From an uncultured Bacteroidales bacterium (GTDB lineage: Bacteria; Bacteroidota; Bacteroidia; Bacteroidales; UBA932), in assembly GCA_944326245.1 (NCBI GenBank), contig CALVDF010000048.1:1-40654 (forward strand): a stretch of 40,654 nucleotides of DNA, in the 5' to 3' direction. Position 1 is the first letter of the stretch. Each line of letters begins with the position of its first letter. Of the stretch, positions 8,005 through 17,003 are shown one piece after another. A program made the translations under genes and the position numbers. Below the pieces are notes generated by a model, which was given only the letters and a program-made list of their open reading frames with translations, was not told the DNA's origin and made no database searches.

Positions 8005-9012
8005 TTATTTTATTTCTACCAAATAATCATTTTTAGCGAACATTCTACCATACTCAGGACATAGGAGAGAAATGTCTGCCACTTCATTTTTTATCCATTG
8101 TATAAGAACTTTTGGAAAGTTCACTCCTGCTTCATAACTGAATGGGAAACCTCCTCCAAACCGGGGATTAAGTTCAAGTACACAATATGCACCGTCAGCC
8201 CTCTGCATAACATCAACATCCAAATTCCCTATGTGGCCGAGAGCTTGCCCAATCCTATATCCAATCTCACGGACAACCGGAAGATCCACGGTAATCGCTT
8301 TATCTGTCTCCCCAGACCGCATAGCAAGCTTTTGCTTTACACTTACTCCAACATTTTTACCATATAAATCATTCATTACATCAAGTCCATATTCACTGCC
8401 TGTCAATTTTTCTTGTATCATGATATACTCATCCCCCACAGACGCCTTTGCCAGTATAGTCCTCTTTATTTTCTTCATCAAAAGTCTATAGTAGGTATCC
8501 AATTCATCCATATCCGAGATACTTTCAAGCCCAATAGAACCAGATCCCCAGCGTGGCTTCATAAAAAGAGGGAATTCTACTTCTCCAGTAGACAATGCCT
8601 TCTTAACATCTTCCAGACGCACAAAAGTTTTAGGAGCCAATAGCCCGATTGATTCTACCCACTTTGCTGTTTTATACTTATCAAATGCAATGTCTATAAC
8701 CTTTGGATCACTCACTACCACCTTTACTCCAATCTTCTCAAATCTATCCTTGTTTTCTGCAAGAATCGGCAACTCGAGATCATTAAGAGAAAAAAGTGCA
8801 TCAATTTTATACTCTTTACAAATACGGAGAGTAATATTGATATAATCCGGATCATATACGGCAGGAACTTGCAGTTTTATATCAGCAGCCTGGAGCGCCG
8901 GAGCTGAAAGCTGCATATCTGTCGCTACGATCTTATCGTCTTCAGAAAGATTCTCTCTGAAATACTTTAGCAGATATGTACGTCTGCCAGCACATGTAAA
9001 TAATATATTCAT
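8005..9012 (-). CDS. ATP-grasp ligase, carbamoyl-phosphate-synthase-like
   Basis: About 335 residues with an N-terminal pre-ATP-grasp Rossmann-like domain (MNILFTCAGRRTYLLKYF) and an ATP-grasp fold from ~120. Visible segments are FPLFMKPRWGSGSIGL (ATP-binding lysine and glycine loop, ~150-165), EKLTGSEYGLDVM, and the metal-binding ELNPRFGGGFP near the C-terminus. ATP-grasp enzymes activate a carboxylate as acyl-phosphate and join it to an amine or thiol. In polysaccharide loci such enzymes are candidates for adding an amino acid or other acyl group to an amino sugar. ATG at 9012 is preferred; a GTG at 9015 overlaps the preceding stop by one base. It sits between the CapK-like adenylating enzyme and the aminotransferase, and is AT-rich. 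Its substrate is unknown. Confidence 0.75.
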   Translation of the reverse strand: MNILFTCAGRRTYLLKYFRENLSEDDKIVATDMQLSAPALQAADIKLQVPAVYDPDYINITLRICKEYKIDALFSLNDLELPILAENKDRFEKIGVKVVVSDPKVIDIAFDKYKTAKWVESIGLLAPKTFVRLEDVKKALSTGEVEFPLFMKPRWGSGSIGLESISDMDELDTYYRLLMKKIKRTILAKASVGDEYIMIQEKLTGSEYGLDVMNDLYGKNVGVSVKQKLAMRSGETDKAITVDLPVVREIGYRIGQALGHIGNLDVDVMQRADGAYCVLELNPRFGGGFPFSYEAGVNFPKVLIQWIKNEVADISLLCPEYGRMFAKNDYLVEIK

Positions 9013-9014
9013 CA

Positions 9015-10307
9015 CTAATAAGAATCTGATTCTGGTTTATAATTGCAGATAATCCTTTTGTATTTTCCAGATCTCGTTACAGGTAATTTATCTAGATAGT
9101 CTATAGAAAGATTAATACCACTTCCCAAAACATCTTCTAATGTCTTTTTATAATCTTCGTTCTTATACTGTCTCTTGGGATCAATTATATTTAGGATAAA
9201 ATCTTCTTTTGTATTTTGAATCAATTGATATTGTTTTATTTCGCTGAAAGTTTCCAGTGCACAACCTATTGCAAATGTTGAAATTGGTTTATTATTCATA
9301 TCATAAACAATATCAGATACCCGTCCTGCAACCTTTGTAAGAATATAGCGCCTACAGCCATTGATATTTTTATAAGAAAACGCCCCGAGATCCCCAGTAT
9401 CATATCTAAAGAAAGGTTGAGCGAAGTTGAAATAATCAGTTACTATAATTCGCCCTATCTCATTTTCTTCTGCAGGCTCATCCGAATCTATCTTTAAAAT
9501 TTCAATATAATAACTCGCTCTATTGACTATAAAGTCATGCGAAAATCCATCAGTTTGCGCTATAAGTCCATTATCCTCGTTTGAATACCTATCATATACA
9601 GGACTACCGAATACATGATTTAGTTTTGTTATTGTAGCATTTGTCAACACTTCAGAGGAACTCACAATAGCTTTCAATGGATATTTATCATCATAGTTTT
9701 TTTCATCTAGATATGTAACTATCCTTTCTAAAGCAGAAGCATAGCCCATCATAAATTGAATCTTTCGGTTTCGTAATAATTTTCTTCTTAATCGTTCAAT
9801 CATTTCTTCATCCATCTTAGTGACATCAAATGCTATAACATTTTGTTTAAGTTTAGAAATGCTATTTGTCTTTTCTATTCTCGATGGACTAATTAAGTTT
9901 ACAAACTTAGCACCCAATTCATCACCTGTTAATTCACGATAATATATCACTTCTGCTTGTATTCTTTTTGCTTTTCTCGTATCCTGCACTATTTCAAAGG
10001 GTATTCCAGTAGATCCACTCGTATGCCTAATCTTACCAATTTTCAAATCAGCATCTGACCTGAAAGCCAGCATATTATCTTTCATCATAATTTTATTAAC
10101 GATAGGGAATTCTTCAAAATTATGTGACTGTATATTTTTATAAAATGGCACAGTTTTTTTAATATGCGAAATAAGCTGTTCAATACATTTTTCATGTAAA
10201 TTTTTAGCAAAAGTATCGTCCGTATTAGCCCTTTCAATCTCCGACAATTGATTACGAACCATACTGTTCTTGTCTAACATGAAAAAAAATACTTTTCGTA
10301 TATTCAT
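9015..10307 (-). CDS. CapK/PaaK-like adenylate-forming enzyme
   Basis: A 430-residue protein of the phenylacetate-CoA-ligase-like (CapK) group often found in capsule loci. The AMP-binding P-loop is RHTSGSTG (94-101); an NEDNGLIAQ segment near 243 and the RYDTGDLGAF segment near 320 match the A5/A7-type adenylation motifs, and the C-terminal domain ends with an SGKYKRI segment typical of the catalytic lysine region of this superfamily. It should adenylate a carboxylic acid. It is directly coupled to the ATP-grasp gene, so the two probably act in one modification step, for example transferring an acyl or aminoacyl group to the 4-amino group made by the PglE-like enzyme; this is inference. Strongly AT-rich, unlike the GC-rich aminotransferase. 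Confidence 0.78.
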   Translation of the reverse strand: MNIRKVFFFMLDKNSMVRNQLSEIERANTDDTFAKNLHEKCIEQLISHIKKTVPFYKNIQSHNFEEFPIVNKIMMKDNMLAFRSDADLKIGKIRHTSGSTGIPFEIVQDTRKAKRIQAEVIYYRELTGDELGAKFVNLISPSRIEKTNSISKLKQNVIAFDVTKMDEEMIERLRRKLLRNRKIQFMMGYASALERIVTYLDEKNYDDKYPLKAIVSSSEVLTNATITKLNHVFGSPVYDRYSNEDNGLIAQTDGFSHDFIVNRASYYIEILKIDSDEPAEENEIGRIIVTDYFNFAQPFFRYDTGDLGAFSYKNINGCRRYILTKVAGRVSDIVYDMNNKPISTFAIGCALETFSEIKQYQLIQNTKEDFILNIIDPKRQYKNEDYKKTLEDVLGSGINLSIDYLDKLPVTRSGKYKRIICNYKPESDSY

Positions 10308-10359
10308 AACTCTTAATATTTCAATTACTACAATTATGCATTTTTATTATATGCGAAGC

Positions 10360-11487
10360 TCAATATTTCCCACTTGTTAATAATCCATATATGTATCTAT
10401 CTTGCAAGTGTCCATTCTTCATTGTATGCTCACGCAATAACCCTTCTCTCACAAAACCTGCTTTCTCATACATTTTATTCGCCCTAATATTCGATGCGAA
10501 AGTATATAGGTATATTTTATGTAGCTTAAGTTCCTCAAACCCATATTTACACAATAATTTTAAAGACTTAAAACCGAGTCCATGCCCTTGAAATTGTGGT
10601 GATAAATAAATATATAATTCTGCATTTTTGTTTTCCTTTGATATGTTTGTCAATCCACCCATTCCAATTATATCGGATCCTAATACAAAGACACAATCAA
10701 AACGCTTGGCTAAATTTCTATTCTTAAACCATTCTTTTGTTTTTTTAATGTCAAAACATTCTGACGTATTTAAATTCGAAGAAACTTCTGGCATATTCAA
10801 CAATTGAACACGACGATCAAGACACTCTTCAGTCAAAGGGCGAATCGTTACCACACTGGCATTATTATCAATTGTAGTCCTATAAACATTTAATGGCAAA
10901 TTTTTCTTTTCATCCAGAGCCACTACAACATCCTTTCGTGAAAGTACATTTTTTATAGTTCGCAGTATAATCTTCATGTCAAGAGCCAGTGACACATGCT
11001 CGGCATAGTAGGCATCCATTTCTAAACGTTCATTCCAAGACAGATTATTTCGGCCGCTGACTTGGGCCAATCCAGTAATTCCGACCCTCACAGAATGTCG
11101 CAAAGATTCTCTACGAGTATAATATGGCAAATATTCTGGCAATAATGGTCTAGGACCTATTAAGGCCATATCCCCTTTTAAAACATTTACCAACTGCGGT
11201 AATTCATCTATAGAAGTCTTACGTAGAAAGGCTCCTACTTTTGTAATCCGTTCGTTGTTGGGCAAAAGTTTACCATTTTCATCCCGCGCATCAGTCATCG
11301 ATTTGAATTTAATTACCTTAAAAATCTTACCGTCCTTTCCTGGCCTTTCTTGTGTAAAGAAAGCCCCTGCCCCTTTATTCGCAAAATGCAGCCAAATTGT
11401 AATAATTAGCAGAAAAGGCCATATTACCAAAAGTGCACAGAGGGCAATCGTAAAATCAATCAACCGCTTAAAGAAATGTTTATACAT
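10360..11487 (-). CDS. Phosphoglycosyl transferase (PglC-type) fused to a GNAT acetyltransferase
   Basis: A 375-residue fusion. Residues 1-~190 are a monotopic phosphoglycosyl transferase: one hydrophobic reentrant helix (12-36), FFTQERPGKDGKIFKVIKF (43-61), the catalytic Asp-Glu dyad D94-E95 in TSIDELPQL, and GDMALIGPRP (105-114). It would start the lipid-linked repeat unit by moving a sugar phosphate to undecaprenyl phosphate. Residues ~212-373 are a GNAT domain with the acetyl-CoA loop QFQGHGLG (298-305) and N-R-A-N-K-MYEKAGF (333-345). Together with PglF and the PglE-like enzyme this suggests N-acetylation of a UDP-4-amino sugar coupled to its transfer, as for UDP-diNAcBac. Neisserial PglB is also a transferase-acetyltransferase fusion, but with a hexapeptide-repeat acetyltransferase, so this is a different architecture. 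Confidence 0.87.
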   Translation of the reverse strand: MYKHFFKRLIDFTIALCALLVIWPFLLIITIWLHFANKGAGAFFTQERPGKDGKIFKVIKFKSMTDARDENGKLLPNNERITKVGAFLRKTSIDELPQLVNVLKGDMALIGPRPLLPEYLPYYTRRESLRHSVRVGITGLAQVSGRNNLSWNERLEMDAYYAEHVSLALDMKIILRTIKNVLSRKDVVVALDEKKNLPLNVYRTTIDNNASVVTIRPLTEECLDRRVQLLNMPEVSSNLNTSECFDIKKTKEWFKNRNLAKRFDCVFVLGSDIIGMGGLTNISKENKNAELYIYLSPQFQGHGLGFKSLKLLCKYGFEELKLHKIYLYTFASNIRANKMYEKAGFVREGLLREHTMKNGHLQDRYIYGLLTSGKY

Positions 11488-11490
11488 AAC

Positions 11491-12708
11491 CTACTTATTT
11501 AAATGTTTGATAATGGTGAGATATGTATGATCGGTTGTATAATTATTCAAAAAAAACTGATAGCCGCTCTCCCCCATACGCTTTATGTCAGAAACAAGTA
11601 AGTTGTTCACGACTTTCACAAACCCGTCTACAGAATTACTTGGGCAATAGAAACCATACCCATTGGCTTCTGCTATGGAACCCATATCACAATTCGGATC
11701 TGTAACGGCAATTATAGGCTTCTTTTCCATTAGATATGGAAGTAAACGGCTGGGATAGTTGGGAACTGAAAAACGGTAATCAAGGAATATCAATCCAACG
11801 TCGCATGCTGCGGCTAGGGCATCATAATCCTTTTTAGGCAGACTTCGGAATAAAGAGACAGACTTTGGGCTATTTTTTTTTACAAAATACTCCAATTGGG
11901 GATATTCCGTTCCATCCCCTACTATGACAAAGTGACAATCATTCCTATCCTTTACTGCCTCCATGCACTTTATCAGGAATGGTATGCCTTGCGGTTTACC
12001 CATATTTCCCCCATAAATAAAGATAGGCACATCTATCGGCAAACCATATTTTTGCCTAATTTCATTCCTATCTACATGTACTTCATTAGGCTCTGGTATA
12101 TCATAAGAATTGGGAGCAATTTCTACTTTATCTTTCGAAATTTCAGGATTATGCCCCAGAAGATAATCGACATTGGCGGGACTCATGCAACCTATGAAGT
12201 CGGAAATTCCATATAGTTTTTTTTCCTTTGCCCGAAACATTTTATATAAAATACCTTTTACACCTGACTTCTTCAACATTCCTATATCAACTGCATTCTG
12301 TGGGAATATGTCTTTTAACAATAGGTATGTAGCTGCAGATGTGTTGCATCTCTTCAAATAAACTATCAACTTGGTGAAAGTAATTGGCGGGGTTGAATAT
12401 AATATCAGGTCAAATTTGATATTTTTATAGTATCTTTTTATTGCCGACTTGAATTGATATTCCAATAAAACTTGTCCAATACCCTTTTCTATTACATTTG
12501 CTTTAATGACATTTAATGTTTTCACTCCCAGCAAATGTATACCGGCAAAATCATTACACTCTGTTGGTCTTCCCGAACGCCTTTCGTTGGGATACACTAT
12601 ATATACTTCATGACCATTTTCTCTGAACTTTCTCATCAGGTCTGTGTAAATACCACTCTCCTGCATATTTCTTATTCCAGGAGACATAGTCAAAAACAAT
12701 ACATTCAT
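11491..12708 (-). CDS. WbuB-like glycosyltransferase (GT4), candidate N-acetyl-L-fucosaminyltransferase
   Basis: About 405 residues of GT-B fold. The N-terminal domain starts MNVLFLTMSPGIRNMQESGIYTDL and includes the YSTPPITF segment typical of WbuB-type transferases; the C-terminal nucleotide-sugar domain carries FIYGGNMGKPQGIPFLI, VGDGTEY and the donor-binding DYRFSVPNYPSRLLPYLM segment. An earlier in-frame ATG at 12735 would overlap capG by 13 nt; ATG at 12708 matches the family start better. Three nt separate it from the phosphoglycosyl transferase gene. WbuB relatives transfer N-acetyl-L-fucosamine, and CapE/F/G, which make its UDP donor, lie immediately upstream, so it may add L-FucNAc as the second sugar. 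Specificity is inferred from context. Confidence 0.8.
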   Translation of the reverse strand: MNVLFLTMSPGIRNMQESGIYTDLMRKFRENGHEVYIVYPNERRSGRPTECNDFAGIHLLGVKTLNVIKANVIEKGIGQVLLEYQFKSAIKRYYKNIKFDLILYSTPPITFTKLIVYLKRCNTSAATYLLLKDIFPQNAVDIGMLKKSGVKGILYKMFRAKEKKLYGISDFIGCMSPANVDYLLGHNPEISKDKVEIAPNSYDIPEPNEVHVDRNEIRQKYGLPIDVPIFIYGGNMGKPQGIPFLIKCMEAVKDRNDCHFVIVGDGTEYPQLEYFVKKNSPKSVSLFRSLPKKDYDALAAACDVGLIFLDYRFSVPNYPSRLLPYLMEKKPIIAVTDPNCDMGSIAEANGYGFYCPSNSVDGFVKVVNNLLVSDIKRMGESGYQFFLNNYTTDHTYLTIIKHLNK

Positions 12709-12722
12709 AACAACTGAGTCTA

Positions 12723-13904
12723 TTATTTTCTCCAAACCATCTTGTTTACAACTCCGGTATAGCTCTGGATGATCTTTACGACCTTTGTCGAGACATTCTC
12801 GTCCGTGTAGTCAGGTACGGGGATGCCGTTGTCTCCGTTCCTGTTCATCTCCACGGCAGTATCAACTGCCTGCAGCAGTGATTTCCCGTCTATCCCGGCC
12901 AGGATGAAACATCCTTTGTCAAGCGCCTCCGGCCTTTCGGTAGAAGTCCTTATGCAGACTGCAGGGAACGGCCGGCCAATGCTCGTGAAGAAACTGCTCT
13001 CTTCAGGCAGTGTCCCTGAGTCTGACACGACAGCGAATGCATTCATCTGGAGACAGTTGTAGTCATGGAATCCCAGCGGCTCGTGCTTTATGACCCTGCG
13101 GTCCAACTGGAAACCGCTGGCCTCCAGCCTCTTCTTGGACCTGGGATGGCAGCTGTACAGTACAGGCATGTCGTATTTATCCGCCATGGCATTTATCGCA
13201 TTGAAGAGCGACAGGAAATTCTTCTCAGTATCTATGTTCTCCTCACGGTGCGCAGACAAGAGTATATATCTGCCCTTCTCCAGATTGAGTCTGCTGTGGA
13301 TGTCGGACTGCTCTATCTCCCGGAGATTGTTGCGGAGCACCTCTGCCATCGGGGATCCGGTGACATATGTCCTCTCCTTCGGCAGACCGCACTCGATAAG
13401 ATAGCGGCGCGCATGTTCTGAATAGCAGAGGTTGACATCCGATATGATGTCCACGATCCTCCTGTTGGTCTCCTCCGGCAGGCACTCGTCCTTGCACCTG
13501 TTGCCCGCCTCCATGTGGAATATGGGTATGTGAAGCCTCTTTGCTCCGATCACGCTGAGACAGCTGTTCGTGTCCCCGAGCACGAGCACCGCATCCGGAC
13601 GGCATGCTACCATCAGCTTGTACGATGCGTTTATTATGTTTCCGACAGTGGCGCCAAGGTCATCCCCGACAGCATCCATGTATACTTCAGGATCCTTGAG
13701 CTTGAGGTCTTTGAAGAACACGCCGTTGAGGTTGTAGTCGTAATTCTGCCCTGTGTGTGCAAGGATGCAGTCGAAATACTTGCGGCACTTGCCGATGACG
13801 GCGGCAAGTCTTATGATTTCGGGGCGTGTGCCCACAATTATCAGGAGCTTAAGTTTGCCGTTGTCTGCAAACCTTACTTCCGAATAATCCGTTTTTATGT
13901 CCAT
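12723..13904 (-). CDS. capG: CapG/FnlC: UDP-N-acetyl-L-fucosamine synthase (2-epimerase family)
   Basis: About 393 residues of the non-hydrolysing UDP-GlcNAc 2-epimerase family. LLIIVGTRPEIIRLAAVI is the N-terminal UDP-binding start, followed by HTGQNYD, LGDTNSC, FHMEAGNRC and the SDSGTLPEESSFF motif. In the L-FucNAc pathway this enzyme performs the last step, C2 epimerisation to UDP-L-FucNAc. The open frame runs on upstream to 14147, but that stretch overlaps capF and reads as low-complexity shadow sequence; ATG at 13904 lies 5 nt after the capF stop and gives the normal family length. GC-rich like capF and capE. A UDP-ManNAc-producing WecB role is the alternative, but the capE-capF neighbourhood favours CapG. 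Confidence 0.87.
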   Translation of the reverse strand: MDIKTDYSEVRFADNGKLKLLIIVGTRPEIIRLAAVIGKCRKYFDCILAHTGQNYDYNLNGVFFKDLKLKDPEVYMDAVGDDLGATVGNIINASYKLMVACRPDAVLVLGDTNSCLSVIGAKRLHIPIFHMEAGNRCKDECLPEETNRRIVDIISDVNLCYSEHARRYLIECGLPKERTYVTGSPMAEVLRNNLREIEQSDIHSRLNLEKGRYILLSAHREENIDTEKNFLSLFNAINAMADKYDMPVLYSCHPRSKKRLEASGFQLDRRVIKHEPLGFHDYNCLQMNAFAVVSDSGTLPEESSFFTSIGRPFPAVCIRTSTERPEALDKGCFILAGIDGKSLLQAVDTAVEMNRNGDNGIPVPDYTDENVSTKVVKIIQSYTGVVNKMVWRK

Positions 13905-13909
13905 ATTGT

Positions 13910-15112
13910 CTATTCTACTGGTAAGAAATAAGTGTCCGGTTTCTCCGGATTGAAGGGCTCGTTGGCCCACATGAGGGTCACGAGGTCGTCGGTGTCTGAA
14001 AGATTGATGATATTGTGAGTGTATCCGGGCAGCATGTGTACGGCCTGTATCTTTTCTCCGCAGACCTCGAAGTTGAGGATTTCCTCCGAATCGATCCTCC
14101 TCTGCTGTATCAGCGCCCTGCCGCTGACCACGACGAAGAACTCCCATTTCGAATTGTGCCAGTGCTGCCCTTTGGTTATCCCCGGTCTTGAGATGTTGAC
14201 GCTGAACTGCCCGCAGTTCGCCGTCCTGATAAGTTCAGTAAACGATCCGCGCTGGTCGACGTTCATCTTCAGCGGGAACATTGCCTTTTCCTTGGGGAGG
14301 TAGCTCAGGTATGTAGAGTACAGCTTCTTTGCGAGGGAATTGTCAGGTATCTCGGGCATCAGCAATGTCGACGGCTGCTTCCTGAACGTCTCCAGCAGCT
14401 CCACTATCTCACCCAGTTTGGCATGGTGCGTCACAGGACAGTAACAATACCTGCCGGCACTGTCGGGAATCACGTCAAGACCGTTGAATTCGCATCTGTG
14501 TTCCTCACCCTTCAAAGCACCTATCATCTCGTCAACAAGATCATCGATATACAGGAGTTCCAGTTCCACCGACGGGTCGTTGACCTGGATCGGAAGGTCA
14601 TTGGCGATATTGTTGCAGAAGGTGGCTACGGCCGAATTGTAGTTGGGCCTGCACCATTTCCCGAAAAGGTTGGGGAACCTGTAGACCAGGACCCTCGCCC
14701 CGGTCTCGGCGGAATAGCCGAAGAACAGTTCTTCGCCTGCCTTCTTGCTGCGGCCGTATTCGCTGTTGCCGAAACGGCCGGCTAGGGACGCCTGTGCCGA
14801 TGAAGAGAGCATTACGGGACACCTATTGCTGTACTTCTTAAGGGTGTCCAGAAGGGTGGATGCGAAGCCGAAGTTGCCATTCATGAAGTCCTCCTGGTTC
14901 TGAGGCCGGTTCACTCCGGCCAGGTTGAACACGAAGTCACAGTCACGGCACCACATGTCAAGCTGCTCCGGTGTCGAGTCAAGGTCGTATTCATATACGT
15001 CATCGACCTTGAGATCACCGTAGCATCTGGCCTTGCCTTCCCTTATGTTGTTGAGCTGCGCACAAAGATTCTTGCCGACGAATCCTTTTGCGCCGGTGAC
15101 AAGTATTTTCAT
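13910..15112 (-). CDS. capF: CapF/FnlB: bifunctional reductase with C-terminal cupin
   Basis: A 400-residue two-domain enzyme. Residues 1-~285 are an extended SDR reductase with MKILVTGAKGFVGKNL (nucleotide loop) and a YGRSK (YxxxK) catalytic pair around 139-143. Residues ~290-400 form a metal-binding cupin with GQHWHNSKWEFFVV and a later GYTHNIIN histidine. In CapF/WbjC/FnlB the cupin performs C3 epimerisation and the SDR domain reduces the 4-keto group, giving UDP-N-acetyl-L-talosamine. It lies between capE and capG in pathway order, with a 5-nt gap to capG. Length and domain order match characterised CapF. Confidence 0.9.
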   Translation of the reverse strand: MKILVTGAKGFVGKNLCAQLNNIREGKARCYGDLKVDDVYEYDLDSTPEQLDMWCRDCDFVFNLAGVNRPQNQEDFMNGNFGFASTLLDTLKKYSNRCPVMLSSSAQASLAGRFGNSEYGRSKKAGEELFFGYSAETGARVLVYRFPNLFGKWCRPNYNSAVATFCNNIANDLPIQVNDPSVELELLYIDDLVDEMIGALKGEEHRCEFNGLDVIPDSAGRYCYCPVTHHAKLGEIVELLETFRKQPSTLLMPEIPDNSLAKKLYSTYLSYLPKEKAMFPLKMNVDQRGSFTELIRTANCGQFSVNISRPGITKGQHWHNSKWEFFVVVSGRALIQQRRIDSEEILNFEVCGEKIQAVHMLPGYTHNIINLSDTDDLVTLMWANEPFNPEKPDTYFLPVE

Positions 15113-15218
15113 TATGATCTTTCTGTTTGTTTTTTCGGACTCGAGAATGTCCTTAAGTAGATGGTTGCTGCTGTAAATGCATCCGCAGTACGATGCCGGA
15201 ACTTGTATAGGGGGCTGA

Positions 15219-16292
15219 CTACTCTGACCTGATGTCGCGTGCCTTTGCCCTTGGAATCAGACCGAGGTCCTCCTGAATGAAACGCAGCCTCATAAGCTGC
15301 TTCTTCATGCCTTCGACATCAAGACGTGCCGTGTTGTGGCTGTGATAGTCCTCGATACGGGACACGTCTTCACTGCCTTCCTTGAAGAACTTGTCGTAGT
15401 TTAGGTCGCGGGTATCGCAGGGTATACGGTAGTAGTTGCCCATGTCTATTGCACGGGCCATCTCCTCCCTGGTCACAAGGGTCTCGTAGAGCTTTTCACC
15501 GTGACGGGTACCGATAATCTTCACTTCGGTCTCGCCGTAACGGGGATCTACCTTGGCATATATTTCCTTCAATGCCTGCGCCAGTGTCGACAGAGTAGCC
15601 GACGGAGCTTTCTGGACGAACAGGTCACCGTTGTGTCCGTGCTCGAACGCGTAGATTACCAGATCCACTGCATCGTCCAGCGTCATCATGAAGCGGGTCA
15701 TGTTGGGATCAGTGATGGTAATGGGCTGGCCTTCCATCATCTGCTCAACCCATAGTGGGATGACACTTCCGCGGCTGGCCATCACGTTGCCGTAGCGGGT
15801 GCAGCAGATGGTGGTAGCGGCATCTCCCCCGAGTTCACGTCCCTTGGCTATTGCCACTTTTTCCATGAGTGCCTTGGATATGCCCATGGCATTGATCGGA
15901 TATGCAGCCTTGTCGGTAGACAGAACGACTACATTCTTTACTCCATGTTCGATGGCTGACAGCAGTACGTTCTCCGTACCTTCCACGTTGGTGCGGGTAG
16001 CTTCCATGGGGAAGAACTCGCAGGACGGGACCTGTTTCAGGGCTGCCGCCGAAAACACGTAGTCGACACCACGCATTGCAACGTCCACCGATGTCTTGTT
16101 GCGTACGTTGCCTATGTAGAATTTCACTTTGGGATTCTGCAGCCTGTGCCGCATGTCATCCTGTTTCTTCTCGTCGCGGGAGAAAATACGGATTTCCTTG
16201 ATGTCGCTGTCAAGAAAGCGACGCAGGACGGCGTTGCCGAACGAGCCGGTGCCGCCGGTAATCAGTAAAACTGCATTTTTAAAAATAGACAT
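15219..16292 (-). CDS. capE: CapE/FnlA: UDP-GlcNAc 4,6-dehydratase/5-epimerase
   Basis: A 357-residue soluble SDR enzyme. The nucleotide loop is ITGGTGSFGNAV (12-23); STDKAAYPINAMGISK (around 125-140) carries the D-K pair and the MxxxK that replaces the usual YxxxK in this dehydratase family. The C-terminal GTRHGEKLYETLVT segment is typical of CapE/WbjB/FnlA. It starts UDP-L-FucNAc synthesis by C4 oxidation, C6 dehydration and C5 inversion. It lacks the membrane domain seen in the PglF protein encoded further upstream, so the two dehydratases feed separate amino-sugar branches. It lies 106 nt before capF. GC-rich, marking the edge of the AT-rich block that starts at the next gene upstream. 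Confidence 0.9.
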   Translation of the reverse strand: MSIFKNAVLLITGGTGSFGNAVLRRFLDSDIKEIRIFSRDEKKQDDMRHRLQNPKVKFYIGNVRNKTSVDVAMRGVDYVFSAAALKQVPSCEFFPMEATRTNVEGTENVLLSAIEHGVKNVVVLSTDKAAYPINAMGISKALMEKVAIAKGRELGGDAATTICCTRYGNVMASRGSVIPLWVEQMMEGQPITITDPNMTRFMMTLDDAVDLVIYAFEHGHNGDLFVQKAPSATLSTLAQALKEIYAKVDPRYGETEVKIIGTRHGEKLYETLVTREEMARAIDMGNYYRIPCDTRDLNYDKFFKEGSEDVSRIEDYHSHNTARLDVEGMKKQLMRLRFIQEDLGLIPRAKARDIRSE

Positions 16293-16335
16293 TTTTAATT
16301 TTAATCAATTGGATTTTAAAACTTTATCTTCGTAA

Positions 16336-17001
16336 TTAGAGATGGTTTTTTATATTGATAAATTGTTCGATATCATTCATCGATATGTTGGGCTGCTGAA
16401 AAAAAGTAATATTTCTTTTCAACTCATCATCTGTTAAACTCCACCATTTCAATTCCATAAGTTTTTCTATGATATCTTGTGAAAACCTGTACTTAATGAT
16501 TTTTGCGGGCACACCGCCCACTATTGCATAGGGAGGAACATCTCTAACAACTACAGCGCCAGCTGCAATAACAGCGCCATCCCCAATAGTAATACCACCT
16601 TTCATTAAAACATGCGAACCGACCCACACATCATTACCCAAAGAAACCTCTCTTCTTTCTAACACATGACATACATCATTTTTAACCCAAGCCTCATGAC
16701 ATCCATTAATTTTTTGTGTAAAAATTGGACTTGTGGATAGTTGATTTAATGCGTGTGAAGCCATTCCTATCCGACAATGGTCAGCAATACTGCAAAATTG
16801 ACCAATATTAGCATAATCTATACTAGTGTTATTCCCCACGTATGAATATCGTCCTATTACGGACTTATTAATTTTTACGAACCTATTTATTACAACTTTA
16901 CGATGTATATCACTATTAATTGAGACTATGGAAAAGAACGAAATTTTTGGATTTAACAAATACTTGAATATCCCTTTTACATAACGAGCTCTATAAAACA
17001 T
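16336..17001 (-). CDS. Left-handed beta-helix acetyltransferase (CatB/LbH family)
   Basis: A 221-residue hexapeptide-repeat acyltransferase. Hexapeptide turns are visible from ~45 (INKSVIGRYSYVGNNTSI) and again from ~120 (VSLGNDVWVGSHVLMKGGITIGDGAVIAAGAVVVRDVPPYAIVGGVPAK, here in parts), with a loop in between holding the probable catalytic His (IGMASHALNQ, near residue 83). The C-terminal helices contain LKWWSLTDDEL, as in xenobiotic/CatB-like acetyltransferases. In this setting it probably O-acetylates the polysaccharide or a precursor in the cytoplasm. It is AT-rich and lies 2 nt downstream of a glycosyltransferase gene. Acceptor unknown. Confidence 0.82.
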   Translation of the reverse strand: MFYRARYVKGIFKYLLNPKISFFSIVSINSDIHRKVVINRFVKINKSVIGRYSYVGNNTSIDYANIGQFCSIADHCRIGMASHALNQLSTSPIFTQKINGCHEAWVKNDVCHVLERREVSLGNDVWVGSHVLMKGGITIGDGAVIAAGAVVVRDVPPYAIVGGVPAKIIKYRFSQDIIEKLMELKWWSLTDDELKRNITFFQQPNISMNDIEQFINIKNHL

Positions 17002-17003
17002 TA

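Noticed and set aside
13905..14147. N-terminal extension of CapG
   Set aside because: Overlaps capF, low-complexity in character, and the family starts just before the VGTRPEI motif at the ATG at 13904.
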